Source of the DNA: CAUPWF01 sp036656615
Lineage (GTDB): Bacteria > Bacillota > Clostridia > Lachnospirales > Lachnospiraceae
Direction: 5' to 3'
Assembly (NCBI GenBank): GCA_036656615.1
Contig: JAVXHY010000010.1
Location: forward strand, 1-64,000
DNA: 64,000 bases
In this document: positions 36,004-45,037 of the stretch, piece by piece
How positions within the stretch are numbered: position 1 is the stretch's first letter
Layout of the letters: every line of letters begins with the position of its first letter
Translations under genes and position numbers: made by a program
The notes under the pieces: generated by a model
Told to the model about the DNA's origin: nothing
The model's database searches: none
The model's input: the letters and a program-made list of their open reading frames with translations, nothing else

Positions 36004-37680
36004 TTATTTTGCACTCTTTGCCAATTCTTTCATTTCCACTGCACTTTGTATCATGGCATCAGTAATCTTTGAACCACCTAAAATACGACTTAATTCCTGA
36101 ATGGATTCCGTCTCGTTTAGAAAATGAATTTCTGTTTTGGTTATATTTCCTTTTACTTCTTTTTTTATGATATAATGAGCATCAGCCATGGCTGCAATTT
36201 GTGCTAAGTGGGTAATGCATATGACCTGATGATTTCGACCGATTACTGCCATCTTCTCTGCCACCTTACTTGCAGTGCGGCCACTGATACCAGTGTCTAT
36301 CTCATCAAATATCAAGGTTTCGATGTCATCATTATCCGCTAAAACTGTTTTAATGACCAACATAATCCTAGACAATTCACCGCCAGAAGCTACATTTCCA
36401 AGAGGTTTAATGGGTTCTCCTGGATTAGTGGAAATCATAAATTCAACCTCATCTCTTCCGTTAGAAGTACATTCATCTAAGTTTTTAAAAGAAAGATCGA
36501 AAGCGACATCTATGAAATTTAAATCTAAAAGACCTTGTTTGATTTTTTTACCAAAAGAAATAGCATACTTTTTCCGCGCTTTTGTTAATGTCTCTGAAAT
36601 TTTATCCAAAGTAATTTTACTTGCAGCATATTCTTTTTTTAGATCATCTATATATAAATCATAATTTTGCAATTGTAATAGTTTTTCTTCTTTTTTTTCA
36701 CAATATGCAAGAATATCAGAAATTTCTGTTCCATATTTACTCTTTAAATGATTGATTATATTTAAACGAGTCTCAATTTCTACAAAGTCTGCTTCGGAAA
36801 ATTCTAACTGTGTTCCATAATCTGCTAATTCCCGATTGAAATCGTTTAATAGTCCATCAATTTGTACTAATTGTTCATAGAGAGCTTCGGCTTCTTGATC
36901 ATAAGCTGACACATCCTGTAAAGCTCGTATTCCACGGCTGATATTGTCGCTGGCATTCACTTCATCTGATTCTGCAGTAAAGTTATATGCTTCTTTTACA
37001 CCTTCTATAATTTTCTTTGCATGAGTCATACGCTTGAATTGTTGTTCAAGCTCCGTATCTTCATCTATTAATAAATTGGCACTTTTTATTTCTTCTATTT
37101 CATGTTCCAAAAAAAGGAGTTCTTTTTTCCTGGTTTCTTCATCTAACTGATTTGTTTCCAATGAATGACGGTATTTAGAAAAGGTGGCATATGCCTTTGA
37201 AACTTCTAGTTTTAAGGGTTCTATTTTTTCTTTGCCAAAATCGTCTAAAATAGAAAGATGGTTTTTTTTGTATAATAGGGATTGATGTTCATGCTGACCA
37301 TGTATGTCAATTAAAATACTAGAAACCTCTTTTAGGGTTTTCATATTTACTGTTTCACCATTGATTTTACTGACACTACGTCCATCCATTAGCTTACGGC
37401 TTAAGATGATTTGACCTTCTTCTGGAAAGATGTCAAGAGCTTTTAAGCATTGAATTTGTTTTACATTTTCTAATTGAAAGCACAATTCAACCAATCCAAA
37501 TTCAGCTCCTTGTCGAAGCATATCAGCAGAATATCTACCTCCTAATGCCAAATTTACAGATCCTAAAATAATGGACTTTCCTGCTCCAGTTTCTCCAGTC
37601 AAAATATTTAGGCCCGACTTAAATTCCACGTCAATTTCATCAATTAATGCTAAGTTTTTTACATGCAGATTTCGTAACAT
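36004..37680 (-). CDS. recN: DNA repair protein RecN
   Basis: RecN is an SMC-like ATPase of double-strand break repair. The 558-residue protein has Walker A GETGAGKSI near residue 31, a long central coiled-coil region (about 160-370), the signature LGNVASGGELSRIMLVIK near 425 and Walker B TLIFDEIDTGISG near 456. It follows argR by 9 bp, the usual Firmicutes arrangement. Confidence 0.96.
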   Translation of the reverse strand: MLRNLHVKNLALIDEIDVEFKSGLNILTGETGAGKSIILGSVNLALGGRYSADMLRQGAEFGLVELCFQLENVKQIQCLKALDIFPEEGQIILSRKLMDGRSVSKINGETVNMKTLKEVSSILIDIHGQHEHQSLLYKKNHLSILDDFGKEKIEPLKLEVSKAYATFSKYRHSLETNQLDEETRKKELLFLEHEIEEIKSANLLIDEDTELEQQFKRMTHAKKIIEGVKEAYNFTAESDEVNASDNISRGIRALQDVSAYDQEAEALYEQLVQIDGLLNDFNRELADYGTQLEFSEADFVEIETRLNIINHLKSKYGTEISDILAYCEKKEEKLLQLQNYDLYIDDLKKEYAASKITLDKISETLTKARKKYAISFGKKIKQGLLDLNFIDVAFDLSFKNLDECTSNGRDEVEFMISTNPGEPIKPLGNVASGGELSRIMLVIKTVLADNDDIETLIFDEIDTGISGRTASKVAEKMAVIGRNHQVICITHLAQIAAMADAHYIIKKEVKGNITKTEIHFLNETESIQELSRILGGSKITDAMIQSAVEMKELAKSAK

Positions 37681-37689
37681 TCTTTTCTC

Positions 37690-38139
37690 CTAGGCAACTA
37701 TTTTACGGATTTTATCCATCACATTTATTGTTTCTTCTACACTTCTGATTGCACACATAATTGTATCATCACCAGCAATACAACCCACAACTTCTGTCCA
37801 ATTCATTGCATCAATTGCTGCAGCTACCGCCATGGCCATTCCGGCTACTGTTTTTATTACTAAGATGTTCTGTGCCATTTCCATTGTGTGAAATCCATCT
37901 TTTAGAACACGTATATATTTTGCACTCATATCACTGTCTTTGGAATGTAAAATTGCATATTTTTGTTTTCCATTATCATTTGATACCTTTGTTAATTTCA
38001 AATCTCGAATGTCTCGTGAAACTGTAGCCTGTGTTACTTTCATTCCAGATTGATTCAGGAGCTCTGCCAATTCTTCCTGGGTCTCAATCTCCCTTTGATT
38101 TATTAATTCTACTATTTTAGCATGTCGGCTGCCTTTCAT
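37690..38139 (-). CDS. argR: Arginine repressor
   Basis: A 149-residue ArgR/AhrC protein with an N-terminal winged helix (QREIETQEELAELLNQSG and VTQATVSRDIRDLKL) and a C-terminal hexamerisation domain that binds arginine (VAAAIDAMNW and GDDTIMCAIRS). It controls arginine metabolism elsewhere in the genome. It is embedded between nadK (3 bp gap) and recN as in other Firmicutes. Confidence 0.95.
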   Translation of the reverse strand: MKGSRHAKIVELINQREIETQEELAELLNQSGMKVTQATVSRDIRDLKLTKVSNDNGKQKYAILHSKDSDMSAKYIRVLKDGFHTMEMAQNILVIKTVAGMAMAVAAAIDAMNWTEVVGCIAGDDTIMCAIRSVEETINVMDKIRKIVA

Positions 38140-38142
38140 ATA

Positions 38143-38976
38143 CTAGTTTCCTTTCATTTTTTTTCTTAAGGTATCCAGAAAACTGACTTTACTAAGCTTA
38201 ATCAGTTTTGTAATGGCTTCCGCTTTTTGAATTGTTATGGAATCACCAGTTTCTACATGAATCATTTTTGTTCCATCGAAACTTATACCAGCATGTTCAA
38301 TACTTCCATCTCTTCCTGGTCCTATTTCTATAGTAATTTCATCTTCAGCAGAAAGTACAATACTGCTGGTATTTAATGCATGAGAACAAATCGGTGTTAA
38401 CACAATCATGGAAGCTGTAGGTTCAACAATGGGTCCTCCGGCAGAAATATTATATCCCGTAGATCCCGTAGGTGTTGATACAATCATTCCATCTGCCTGA
38501 TAGGAATTTAATAATTCTCCATTTACATATACATTGACGTGTATAACTCTTAATTCTCCTAGTCTAGTTACTACAATATCATTCAGTGCAATATCTTCTG
38601 TTTGGTCATTAAGAACACCTTTTAACATCATTCGTTCTTCTATCATAGGCGTTTGTCTTAATAGTGCATCAATTCCAATTTCTATATGATGTACTTCTAA
38701 TTCTGTTAAATAACCAAGCGTTCCTAAATTCACGCCTAGCAGGGGAACCGTATAATTTCGCAATTCTCTAGATGCCTGGATAAGTGTTCCATCACCACCA
38801 AGTACAATAACCCCATCCATATCTGCCACTTGGTTCATATTTACCAAATATCCCTCTTTGTTTCGTTCTCCCAAGATACAGATTCTGCCCTGCATTTCCA
38901 AATAATTTTTTACACGCATGGTAGTTTGAAAATTTTCATCTTTACTGGCATTTGTGATGATATAAAATTTCTTCAT
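38143..38976 (-). CDS. nadK: NAD kinase
   Basis: Phosphorylates NAD to NADP. The 277-residue protein shows the family motifs LGGDGTLIQASREL near residue 58, LNDIVVTR near 145 and TPTGSTGYNISAGGPIV near 180. The ATG at 38976 has GAGG 6 nt upstream and starts just after the tlyA stop codon. Confidence 0.95.
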   Translation of the reverse strand: MKKFYIITNASKDENFQTTMRVKNYLEMQGRICILGERNKEGYLVNMNQVADMDGVIVLGGDGTLIQASRELRNYTVPLLGVNLGTLGYLTELEVHHIEIGIDALLRQTPMIEERMMLKGVLNDQTEDIALNDIVVTRLGELRVIHVNVYVNGELLNSYQADGMIVSTPTGSTGYNISAGGPIVEPTASMIVLTPICSHALNTSSIVLSAEDEITIEIGPGRDGSIEHAGISFDGTKMIHVETGDSITIQKAEAITKLIKLSKVSFLDTLRKKMKGN

Positions 38977-38984
38977 GTTGTTCC

Positions 38985-39788
38985 TCACTTTGCTAATGTC
39001 TCAAATGCTTTATCTACAACTTGTATCAGATCTGCCTTTATGGTATCAGATTGTATCTCGTTTTTTTGGAGATAAATCAAATATTCAATATTACCCTCAG
39101 GCCCTTTAATTGGTGAAAATTCTAAATCTAAAACTTCATAACCAATGGAAATGGCATAATTAATTACCTTTTCTATTACTTCATAATGAGTTGATTTCTC
39201 TCGTACAACACCTTTTTTCCCAACTTTCTCACGCCCCGCTTCAAATTGTGGTTTGATTAGTGCCACGACTTGCCCATTGCAAACTAGGTATTCATAGATA
39301 GGCTGTAAGACCTTTGTCAACGAAATAAAGGAAACGTCTATAGAGGAAAAGTCAATGGAATCAGCTAAATCAGTTGGAGTTACGTAACGTATATTGGTCT
39401 TTTCCATACATACGACTCGTGAATCTTGTCGTAATTTCCAGTCTAACTGACCGCGCCCTACGTCAATGGCATACACTTTTTTTGCACCGTTTTGCAGCAT
39501 ACAGTCAGTAAATCCACCGGTAGAAGAACCTACATCTGTGCAAATTTTATTTTCCAGTGAAATCTGAAAATTGGCAATGGCTTTTTCCAGCTTTAATCCT
39601 CCACGACTGACGTAGGGAAGTGGATTTCCTTTTACTTCAATTGTAACTGTTTCCGGAAAGGAAGTTCCTGCTTTATCTTCCCGCTGCCCTTCTACAAATA
39701 CATTTCCTGACATAATAATCGCTTTCGCTTTTTCTCTGGATTCTGCTAAGTTTCGTTTCACTAACAGAATATCTAAACGCTCTTTCAT
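38985..39788 (-). CDS. tlyA: TlyA-family rRNA 2'-O-methyltransferase
   Basis: The 267-residue protein has an N-terminal S4 RNA-binding domain (about 1-65, ERLDILLVKRNLAESREKAK) and an FtsJ-like SAM-dependent methyltransferase domain (CTDVGSSTGGFTDCMLQ near residue 85, ALIKPQFEAGREKVGKKGVV near 183). TlyA methylates cytidines in 16S and 23S rRNA in the studied members; the group is also annotated as hemolysin A. It ends in TGA and lies between dxs and nadK. Confidence 0.93.
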   Translation of the reverse strand: MKERLDILLVKRNLAESREKAKAIIMSGNVFVEGQREDKAGTSFPETVTIEVKGNPLPYVSRGGLKLEKAIANFQISLENKICTDVGSSTGGFTDCMLQNGAKKVYAIDVGRGQLDWKLRQDSRVVCMEKTNIRYVTPTDLADSIDFSSIDVSFISLTKVLQPIYEYLVCNGQVVALIKPQFEAGREKVGKKGVVREKSTHYEVIEKVINYAISIGYEVLDLEFSPIKGPEGNIEYLIYLQKNEIQSDTIKADLIQVVDKAFETLAK

Positions 39789-39797
39789 TGCTTCCCC

Positions 39798-41660
39798 TTA
39801 TCTTAAATATGCTGTAATGATTTTCTTTACAATGGTGTCTTGATCAAGCATAACTTCTTTTCTTAATACGTTTACATTCCCATGCTCTACGTATTCATCA
39901 GGAATACCAAAAGAGGCTACTTTCACAGATAGATCGGCCTTGGATACGTATGCTAAGACCTGTTCCCCATATCCACCAATTAATATATTTTCCTCAATGG
40001 TTACAAAAAGCTTATGAGTGGTAGACAATTCTTCTATTAATGCTTCATCAATTGGTTTGATAAAACGGGCATTGACTAATGTACAACTATATCCAATTTC
40101 TTTTAAAGCTTCACGTACTCCAACGGAAATAGCCATCATATGTCCTACTGAAAATATAGCAATACTGTCTTCTTCGTATAGTATTTCTGCTTTTCCATAT
40201 ACAATAGGGGCACGAAAATCAGCTAATTTTTCATATGCTTCACCTCTTGGATAACGAAGTGCAATTGGACCTTTATAATCAATGGCAAAACGGAGCATAT
40301 CAGCAAGTTCCCATCTGTTTTTAGGTGATAGAATTGTCATATTTGGCATAGTGGACAGAAAAGATAAATCAAAGACACCCTGGTGTGTTTCACCATCGCT
40401 TCCAACCAAACCCGCCCGATCAACAGCAAATACTACAGAAAGATTCTGCAGACAGACATCATGAATAATCTGATCATAAGCTCGCTGTAAAAAAGAAGAA
40501 TAGACAGCAAATACTGGTTTTAATCCTCCAGCTGCTAAACCGGCTGCAAAGGTTACAGCATGGGCCTCTGCAATTCCCACATCAAAGAAACGATTTGCAT
40601 ATTTTTGCTTGAATAATGCCAATCCGGTACCATCTTCCATAGCAGCTGTAATAGCTACTAATTTAGGATCTTTTTGTCCCATACTGCACATAACTTTAGA
40701 AAAAACATCCGTATAAGAATCTGTTGTAGGCAAGTTAAGTGCTTGTCCAGTTTTAATATCAAATGGTCCGGTTCCGTGAAATTTGGATGGCTCGGCTTCT
40801 GCCGGAGCGTAGCCTTTTCCTTTTTTGGTCAATACATGCACTAAAACCGTACCTTTTATTTTTTGTGATTCGCGTAAAGTCTTATAGATTTCTTTTAGAT
40901 TGTGTCCATCTATAGGTCCTAGATAGGTAATACCCATATCTTCAAAAAACATACCAGGGACAAAGAGCTGTTTGATGCTGCTTTTAGTCTTTTGTACATA
41001 AGATACAATCTTTTGTCCTTTGCTTGGTATTTTATGAAGTATATTTTCTACTCCTGTTTTTAGGCCAGTGTATGCTTCCGCAGTTCTCAAGCTATCAAGA
41101 TATCTAGACATTCCACCTACATTTTCGGATATTGACATATTATTATCATTTAATATAATAGTAAAATTACGTTTTAATCTAGATGCATTATTGAGAGCTT
41201 CGTATGCCATGCCGCCTGTTAAAGAACCATCACCAATTACAGAAATTACCTGATAATCTTCTTTTAATATTTCTCGGGCTTCTACATATCCAAGTCCGGC
41301 TGAAATAGAGGTAGAACTATGTCCAGTATCAAAAGCATCACAATCACTTTCGCCTCGTTTTGGGAAGCCACTCATTCCGCCATATTTTCTCAGATCATCA
41401 AAACCGTTTTTTCTTCCAGTTAAAAGCTTATGTGTATAAGACTGATGACCCACATCCCAAATAATTTTATCCTTTGGAAGATCTAATGCAAGATGCATAG
41501 CCATAGTTAATTCCACCACTCCTAGGTTGGAAGCCAAGTGTCCACCTGTCATACTGATTTTCTCAATCAGAAAGGAACGTATTTCTTCTGCTAATAGTGG
41601 TAAATCTTCTTTTCTTATTTTCTTAATATCGTTTGCCTGATTAATTTGTTCTAGTACCAT
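39798..41660 (-). CDS. dxs: 1-deoxy-D-xylulose-5-phosphate synthase
   Basis: The first enzyme of the MEP pathway, condensing pyruvate and glyceraldehyde 3-phosphate with thiamine diphosphate. The 620-residue protein has GHLASNLGVVELTMAMH near residue 39, the ThDP motif GDGSLTGGMAYEALNNA near 145 ending in NDNNMSISENVGGMS, and the transketolase-like C-terminal part with DRAGLVGSDGETHQGVFDLS in two pieces. It is 12 bp downstream of ispA. Confidence 0.97.
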   Translation of the reverse strand: MVLEQINQANDIKKIRKEDLPLLAEEIRSFLIEKISMTGGHLASNLGVVELTMAMHLALDLPKDKIIWDVGHQSYTHKLLTGRKNGFDDLRKYGGMSGFPKRGESDCDAFDTGHSSTSISAGLGYVEAREILKEDYQVISVIGDGSLTGGMAYEALNNASRLKRNFTIILNDNNMSISENVGGMSRYLDSLRTAEAYTGLKTGVENILHKIPSKGQKIVSYVQKTKSSIKQLFVPGMFFEDMGITYLGPIDGHNLKEIYKTLRESQKIKGTVLVHVLTKKGKGYAPAEAEPSKFHGTGPFDIKTGQALNLPTTDSYTDVFSKVMCSMGQKDPKLVAITAAMEDGTGLALFKQKYANRFFDVGIAEAHAVTFAAGLAAGGLKPVFAVYSSFLQRAYDQIIHDVCLQNLSVVFAVDRAGLVGSDGETHQGVFDLSFLSTMPNMTILSPKNRWELADMLRFAIDYKGPIALRYPRGEAYEKLADFRAPIVYGKAEILYEEDSIAIFSVGHMMAISVGVREALKEIGYSCTLVNARFIKPIDEALIEELSTTHKLFVTIEENILIGGYGEQVLAYVSKADLSVKVASFGIPDEYVEHGNVNVLRKEVMLDQDTIVKKIITAYLR

Positions 41661-41672
41661 ATACGTACCTCT

Positions 41673-42596
41673 CTACTTTTCGCGATGTATCAGTGCTTCT
41701 AATAACCATTCTAAGTATGATGTATCGTGAATTTTTCTTGTTTTATTTATGTTGTCTGTAATCTGATGCAGTAATTGGATGGCTTCTTTGGAAAATCGAG
41801 CTACTTCATCTTTGGCACATGCTAGTCCTACTAAAGTGACATAGGTGGTTTTCTCATTTTTTTCATCACTGTGTGTGGGTTTTCCAAGAATTTCAGGGAC
41901 ACTGACAACATCCAAAATATCATCTTGGATTTGAAATGCAATGCCTATATTTTTTGCTATTTTTTCTATTGTTTGAATATCAGTTGAAGATGCACCTGAT
42001 AAAATAGCTCCAATCATCATAGAACTTTCAATTAAAGCACTAGTTTTTAACTCGAATATAAAGTTTAAACGTTCCTTTGAAATGGAACTGCCAGAGCATT
42101 GAACATCTACTACCTGTCCACCAATCATACCATATATTCCAGCTTTTTTAGACAATACCTGAATTGCTTTTCCAATTAACTGTGCTTTGGCTGGTTCAAG
42201 ATCAAATGACAAAGATGCTGTTTCAAACGCATAATTTAACAGGGCATCTCCTGCTAAAATCCCCATATCTTCTCCATATATAATATGGGTGGTCTTCTTG
42301 CCTCTTCGATAATCATCGTTATCCATTGCAGGTAAATCATCATGTACAAGGGAGTAGGTATGAATCATTTCAATGGCTGCCATAAATGGCTCTATAAGGG
42401 TTCCAGTTCCTCCAAATAGATGATATGTTTCCTGCATAAGCATAGGACGCAGTCTCTTTCCACCAGCTAATAGACTATACTCCATGGCTTCAATGATAGT
42501 CTTTTGGTAACCCTCTTGTTTCGGTAAATAAGATACAAGAATATCTTCTATTTTTTTTTGTTTGATTTTTTGTTGTTCTTCAAAATTAAAATTCAT
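41673..42596 (-). CDS. ispA: Polyprenyl (farnesyl) diphosphate synthase
   Basis: A 307-residue short-chain isoprenyl diphosphate synthase. The first Asp-rich motif is DDLPAMDNDDYRRG near residue 85 and the second is QIQDDILDV near 237. GGKRLRPML and GGQVVDVQ are also typical. It takes IPP and DMAPP from the MEP pathway, with dxs just downstream. The ATG at 42596 has GGAG upstream and overlaps the last 11 bp of xseB. Confidence 0.94.
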   Translation of the reverse strand: MNFNFEEQQKIKQKKIEDILVSYLPKQEGYQKTIIEAMEYSLLAGGKRLRPMLMQETYHLFGGTGTLIEPFMAAIEMIHTYSLVHDDLPAMDNDDYRRGKKTTHIIYGEDMGILAGDALLNYAFETASLSFDLEPAKAQLIGKAIQVLSKKAGIYGMIGGQVVDVQCSGSSISKERLNFIFELKTSALIESSMMIGAILSGASSTDIQTIEKIAKNIGIAFQIQDDILDVVSVPEILGKPTHSDEKNEKTTYVTLVGLACAKDEVARFSKEAIQLLHQITDNINKTRKIHDTSYLEWLLEALIHREK

Positions 42597-42789
42597 GGTT
42601 TTCTCCATTTTCATCTAACAAGATGACTTGTTTTTCTATGGTTTCTATTTTGTCATTGCATGCTTTAATAAAATCAATACCTTTATGATAAGAAGCAAAA
42701 GTATCCTCTAAGGAGAGCTTATCATCCTCAAGTTCTTTCACTACGTTATCTAGTGCTGCAAACAATTCTTCTAGTTTGATGTCTTCCAT
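42586..42789 (-). CDS. xseB: Exodeoxyribonuclease VII small subunit
   Basis: A 67-residue protein with the XseB pattern EELFAALDNVVKELEDDKLS and SLEDTFASYHKGIDFIKACN, a helical hairpin. It overlaps xseA by 19 bp and ispA by 11 bp. Confidence 0.94.
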   Translation of the reverse strand: MEDIKLEELFAALDNVVKELEDDKLSLEDTFASYHKGIDFIKACNDKIETIEKQVILLDENGENHEF

Positions 42790-43994
42790 GAGTCTTCCCC
42801 CTGTTCTAATCCTGTAATCTTAGCATAAATGGAACCATCAGTTACACGAATGCTCACATGTTCTCCTATAGTGACATTAGAAATACTATTTATTACCTTG
42901 CTGTCTGAATCCTGTACAAAGGAAAAGCCTTGATTTAGTTTACTCAAAGGGGACAGCCCTTTCATATTCTCTATATATAATGCTAATTGATGCTTCTTAT
43001 AATCTAATTTACGACTCATCAAAATCTTCATTTTATTTTCGTATTCCATTAAAAATTGCTTTTTGTTATTTAATTTATTTCTTGGATGCAGATACTTCAT
43101 TTTCAATTCATATTGTTCAGTTTTTCCTTGAGCTTCACGTAGCTTTCCTGTAATCAAACGTTGAAGCTGATTCATATATCCGTTTAATTCTTGCTTTAGA
43201 TCCATGTATTCATAAACAGCAAGTTCTGCTGCAGCTGAAGGGGTTGGGGCACGTAAATCGGCAACAAAGTCCGCAATTGTAGTGTCGGTTTCATGTCCAA
43301 CAGCAGATATAATTGGAATGGAACAATCAAAAATGGCCCGTGCTACGATTTCTTCATTGAATGCCCATAAATCCTCTAAGGATCCACCGCCACGTCCTAC
43401 AATTATCACATCCACATCTGTTTGTTCAAGCATTTGTATGCCTTTAACAATACTGGCTGCTGCTTCTGTACCTTGTACTAGGGCTGGATACAATATCAAT
43501 TGTATATATGGATTCCTTCTTTTGGCAATATGAATAATATCTTGAATAGCAGCACCTGTTGGAGCTGTTACAATACCGATTTTTGAACAATATCGTGGAA
43601 TCGGTTTCTTATATTCGGGAGCGAACATCCCCATATCTTCTAATTCTTTTTTGAGTGCTTCAAAGCGCTCATATAATAATCCGGCACCATCTAACAGAAT
43701 TTCTTTGGCATATAATTGATATTTTCCATCACGTTCATAAGTACTGATACTTCCAAGGACAATGACTTGTTGTCCTTCAGAGAGCTTAAATGTAAGTCCA
43801 CCACGTTGTCCCGCAAACATAACACAGGCAATTGCTCCGGATTCATCCTTTAAGGAAAAATAGATATGACCGGAAGTATGGTATTTGCAATTAGATACTT
43901 CCCCCTTAACGTAAATGCGGTTAAGCATGTAATCTTGTGTAAACATATTTTTGATATATGTATTTACTTGTTTGACCGTATAAGTATTACCCAT
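42771..43994 (-). CDS. xseA: Exodeoxyribonuclease VII large subunit
   Basis: The 407-residue protein has an N-terminal OB fold (VKGEVSNCKYHTSGHIYFSL near residue 24), the catalytic domain with GIVTAPTGAAIQDI near 140 and VGRGGGSLEDLWAFNEE near 195 followed by ISAVGHETDTTIADFVADLR (near 225), then a coiled-coil C-terminal part. It works with XseB to degrade single-stranded DNA. Confidence 0.96.
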   Translation of the reverse strand: MGNTYTVKQVNTYIKNMFTQDYMLNRIYVKGEVSNCKYHTSGHIYFSLKDESGAIACVMFAGQRGGLTFKLSEGQQVIVLGSISTYERDGKYQLYAKEILLDGAGLLYERFEALKKELEDMGMFAPEYKKPIPRYCSKIGIVTAPTGAAIQDIIHIAKRRNPYIQLILYPALVQGTEAAASIVKGIQMLEQTDVDVIIVGRGGGSLEDLWAFNEEIVARAIFDCSIPIISAVGHETDTTIADFVADLRAPTPSAAAELAVYEYMDLKQELNGYMNQLQRLITGKLREAQGKTEQYELKMKYLHPRNKLNNKKQFLMEYENKMKILMSRKLDYKKHQLALYIENMKGLSPLSKLNQGFSFVQDSDSKVINSISNVTIGEHVSIRVTDGSIYAKITGLEQGEDSWKTSN

Positions 43995-44004
43995 GTTAAA
44001 GCTC

Positions 44005-44403
44005 CTAGTTCACTAATTTGGCAAGTACTCCATTAATAAAGGCTGGTCCCTCTTCACTGCTAAATACCTTTGCTAATTCGACCGCTTCGTTGATTGCTAC
44101 ACCGGTAGGCACTTCATCATCCCATTTCACCTCATAAACAGCTAGTCTTAAAATTGATAAATCTACTTTATTCATACGTGAAGTCTTCCATCCAGTAGTA
44201 CTTTCATTTAAAAGATCATCGATTTCATTTATTTTCTCTAAAATTTCTTTAAATTTATCAGAAATATAAACTTGATCTTTTATTTCCAAACCTTCCAAAT
44301 ATTCACAGTAATACTGCAACTGTTCCGAAAGTTCTTCTGGTTTATAAAAATCTATTCGAAAAATCATTCGAAAGATATGCTTTCTAAGTTCTGATCGTCC
44401 CAT
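44005..44403 (-). CDS. nusB: Transcription antitermination factor NusB
   Basis: A 132-residue all-helical protein that begins MGRSELRKHIFRMIF and ends with EAVELAKVFSSEEGPAFINGVLAKL, which matches NusB. It pairs with S10 on boxA RNA during rRNA transcription. It lies 10 bp upstream of xseA and its start has AAGGGG upstream. Confidence 0.94.
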   Translation of the reverse strand: MGRSELRKHIFRMIFRIDFYKPEELSEQLQYYCEYLEGLEIKDQVYISDKFKEILEKINEIDDLLNESTTGWKTSRMNKVDLSILRLAVYEVKWDDEVPTGVAINEAVELAKVFSSEEGPAFINGVLAKLVN

Positions 44404-44500
44404 TTTGCGTCCCCTTTATTATTATATTCGTGGATATTTATAAACCCATCATTTTCACTTAACGTTAGAAAACATGCATTTTGAATTTTCTATTGTCATT

Positions 44501-44526
44501 AAAAAAGGATGCCATCCGACATCCTC
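44501..44526 (-). terminator. Terminator after the Asp23 gene
   Basis: AGGATG and CATCCT with a loop of 7 bases, then six T on the minus strand, 35 bp after the stop codon. Confidence 0.75.
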
Positions 44527-44560
44527 TATTATACTACATCTGTTTCCATCTTGGCAATGA

Positions 44561-44944
44561 TTATTCATTTACTTCCATTTCGACACCAGCAACGCGGATA
44601 TTCACATCGGCAACGGTAAGACCAGTCATATTTTCAATGGCAGACTTCACCTTGTCTTGTACTTTGGCTGTAATATCCATAATACTATAACCATATTTTA
44701 AATTTAATGCCATAGATATAGTTACAATTCCTTCCAACACATCTACCTTAACACCTTTAGATAAATTTTTCATTCCAAGCTTGCTGATTAATTCATTGGT
44801 TACATTTCCTGCCATAGAAGCGACCCCATCAATCTCTGTAGCTGCCAGGCCAGCAATAATTGCAACTACCTCATCGGCTATCTGCACATCTCCCAAATTG
44901 GAATCTGATTGCACTGCACAAGTATTTTTCTCATCTTTTCCCAT
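44561..44944 (-). CDS. Asp23/Gls24 family protein
   Basis: A 127-residue protein with the family core IADEVVAIIAGLAATEIDGV near residue 22 and GVKVDVLEGIVTISMALNLKYG in the middle, ending with ADVNIRVAGVEM. Family members are linked to envelope stress and sit near nusB in many Firmicutes. It is a single-gene unit with its own terminator, between prfC and nusB. Confidence 0.9.
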   Translation of the reverse strand: MGKDEKNTCAVQSDSNLGDVQIADEVVAIIAGLAATEIDGVASMAGNVTNELISKLGMKNLSKGVKVDVLEGIVTISMALNLKYGYSIMDITAKVQDKVKSAIENMTGLTVADVNIRVAGVEMEVNE

Positions 44945-45037
44945 GTTTAAACCTCCTAATTGGTTTGATATCTGTTGTTATTATAGCAAATCTAATCCTT
45001 TTTGAAAATAGAAACTTAGAAATCTCTTGAATTACAC

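Noticed and set aside
44404..44500. Promoter of nusB
   Set aside because: Several AT-rich hexamers are present, but none has a good partner at proper spacing, so no site is claimed.
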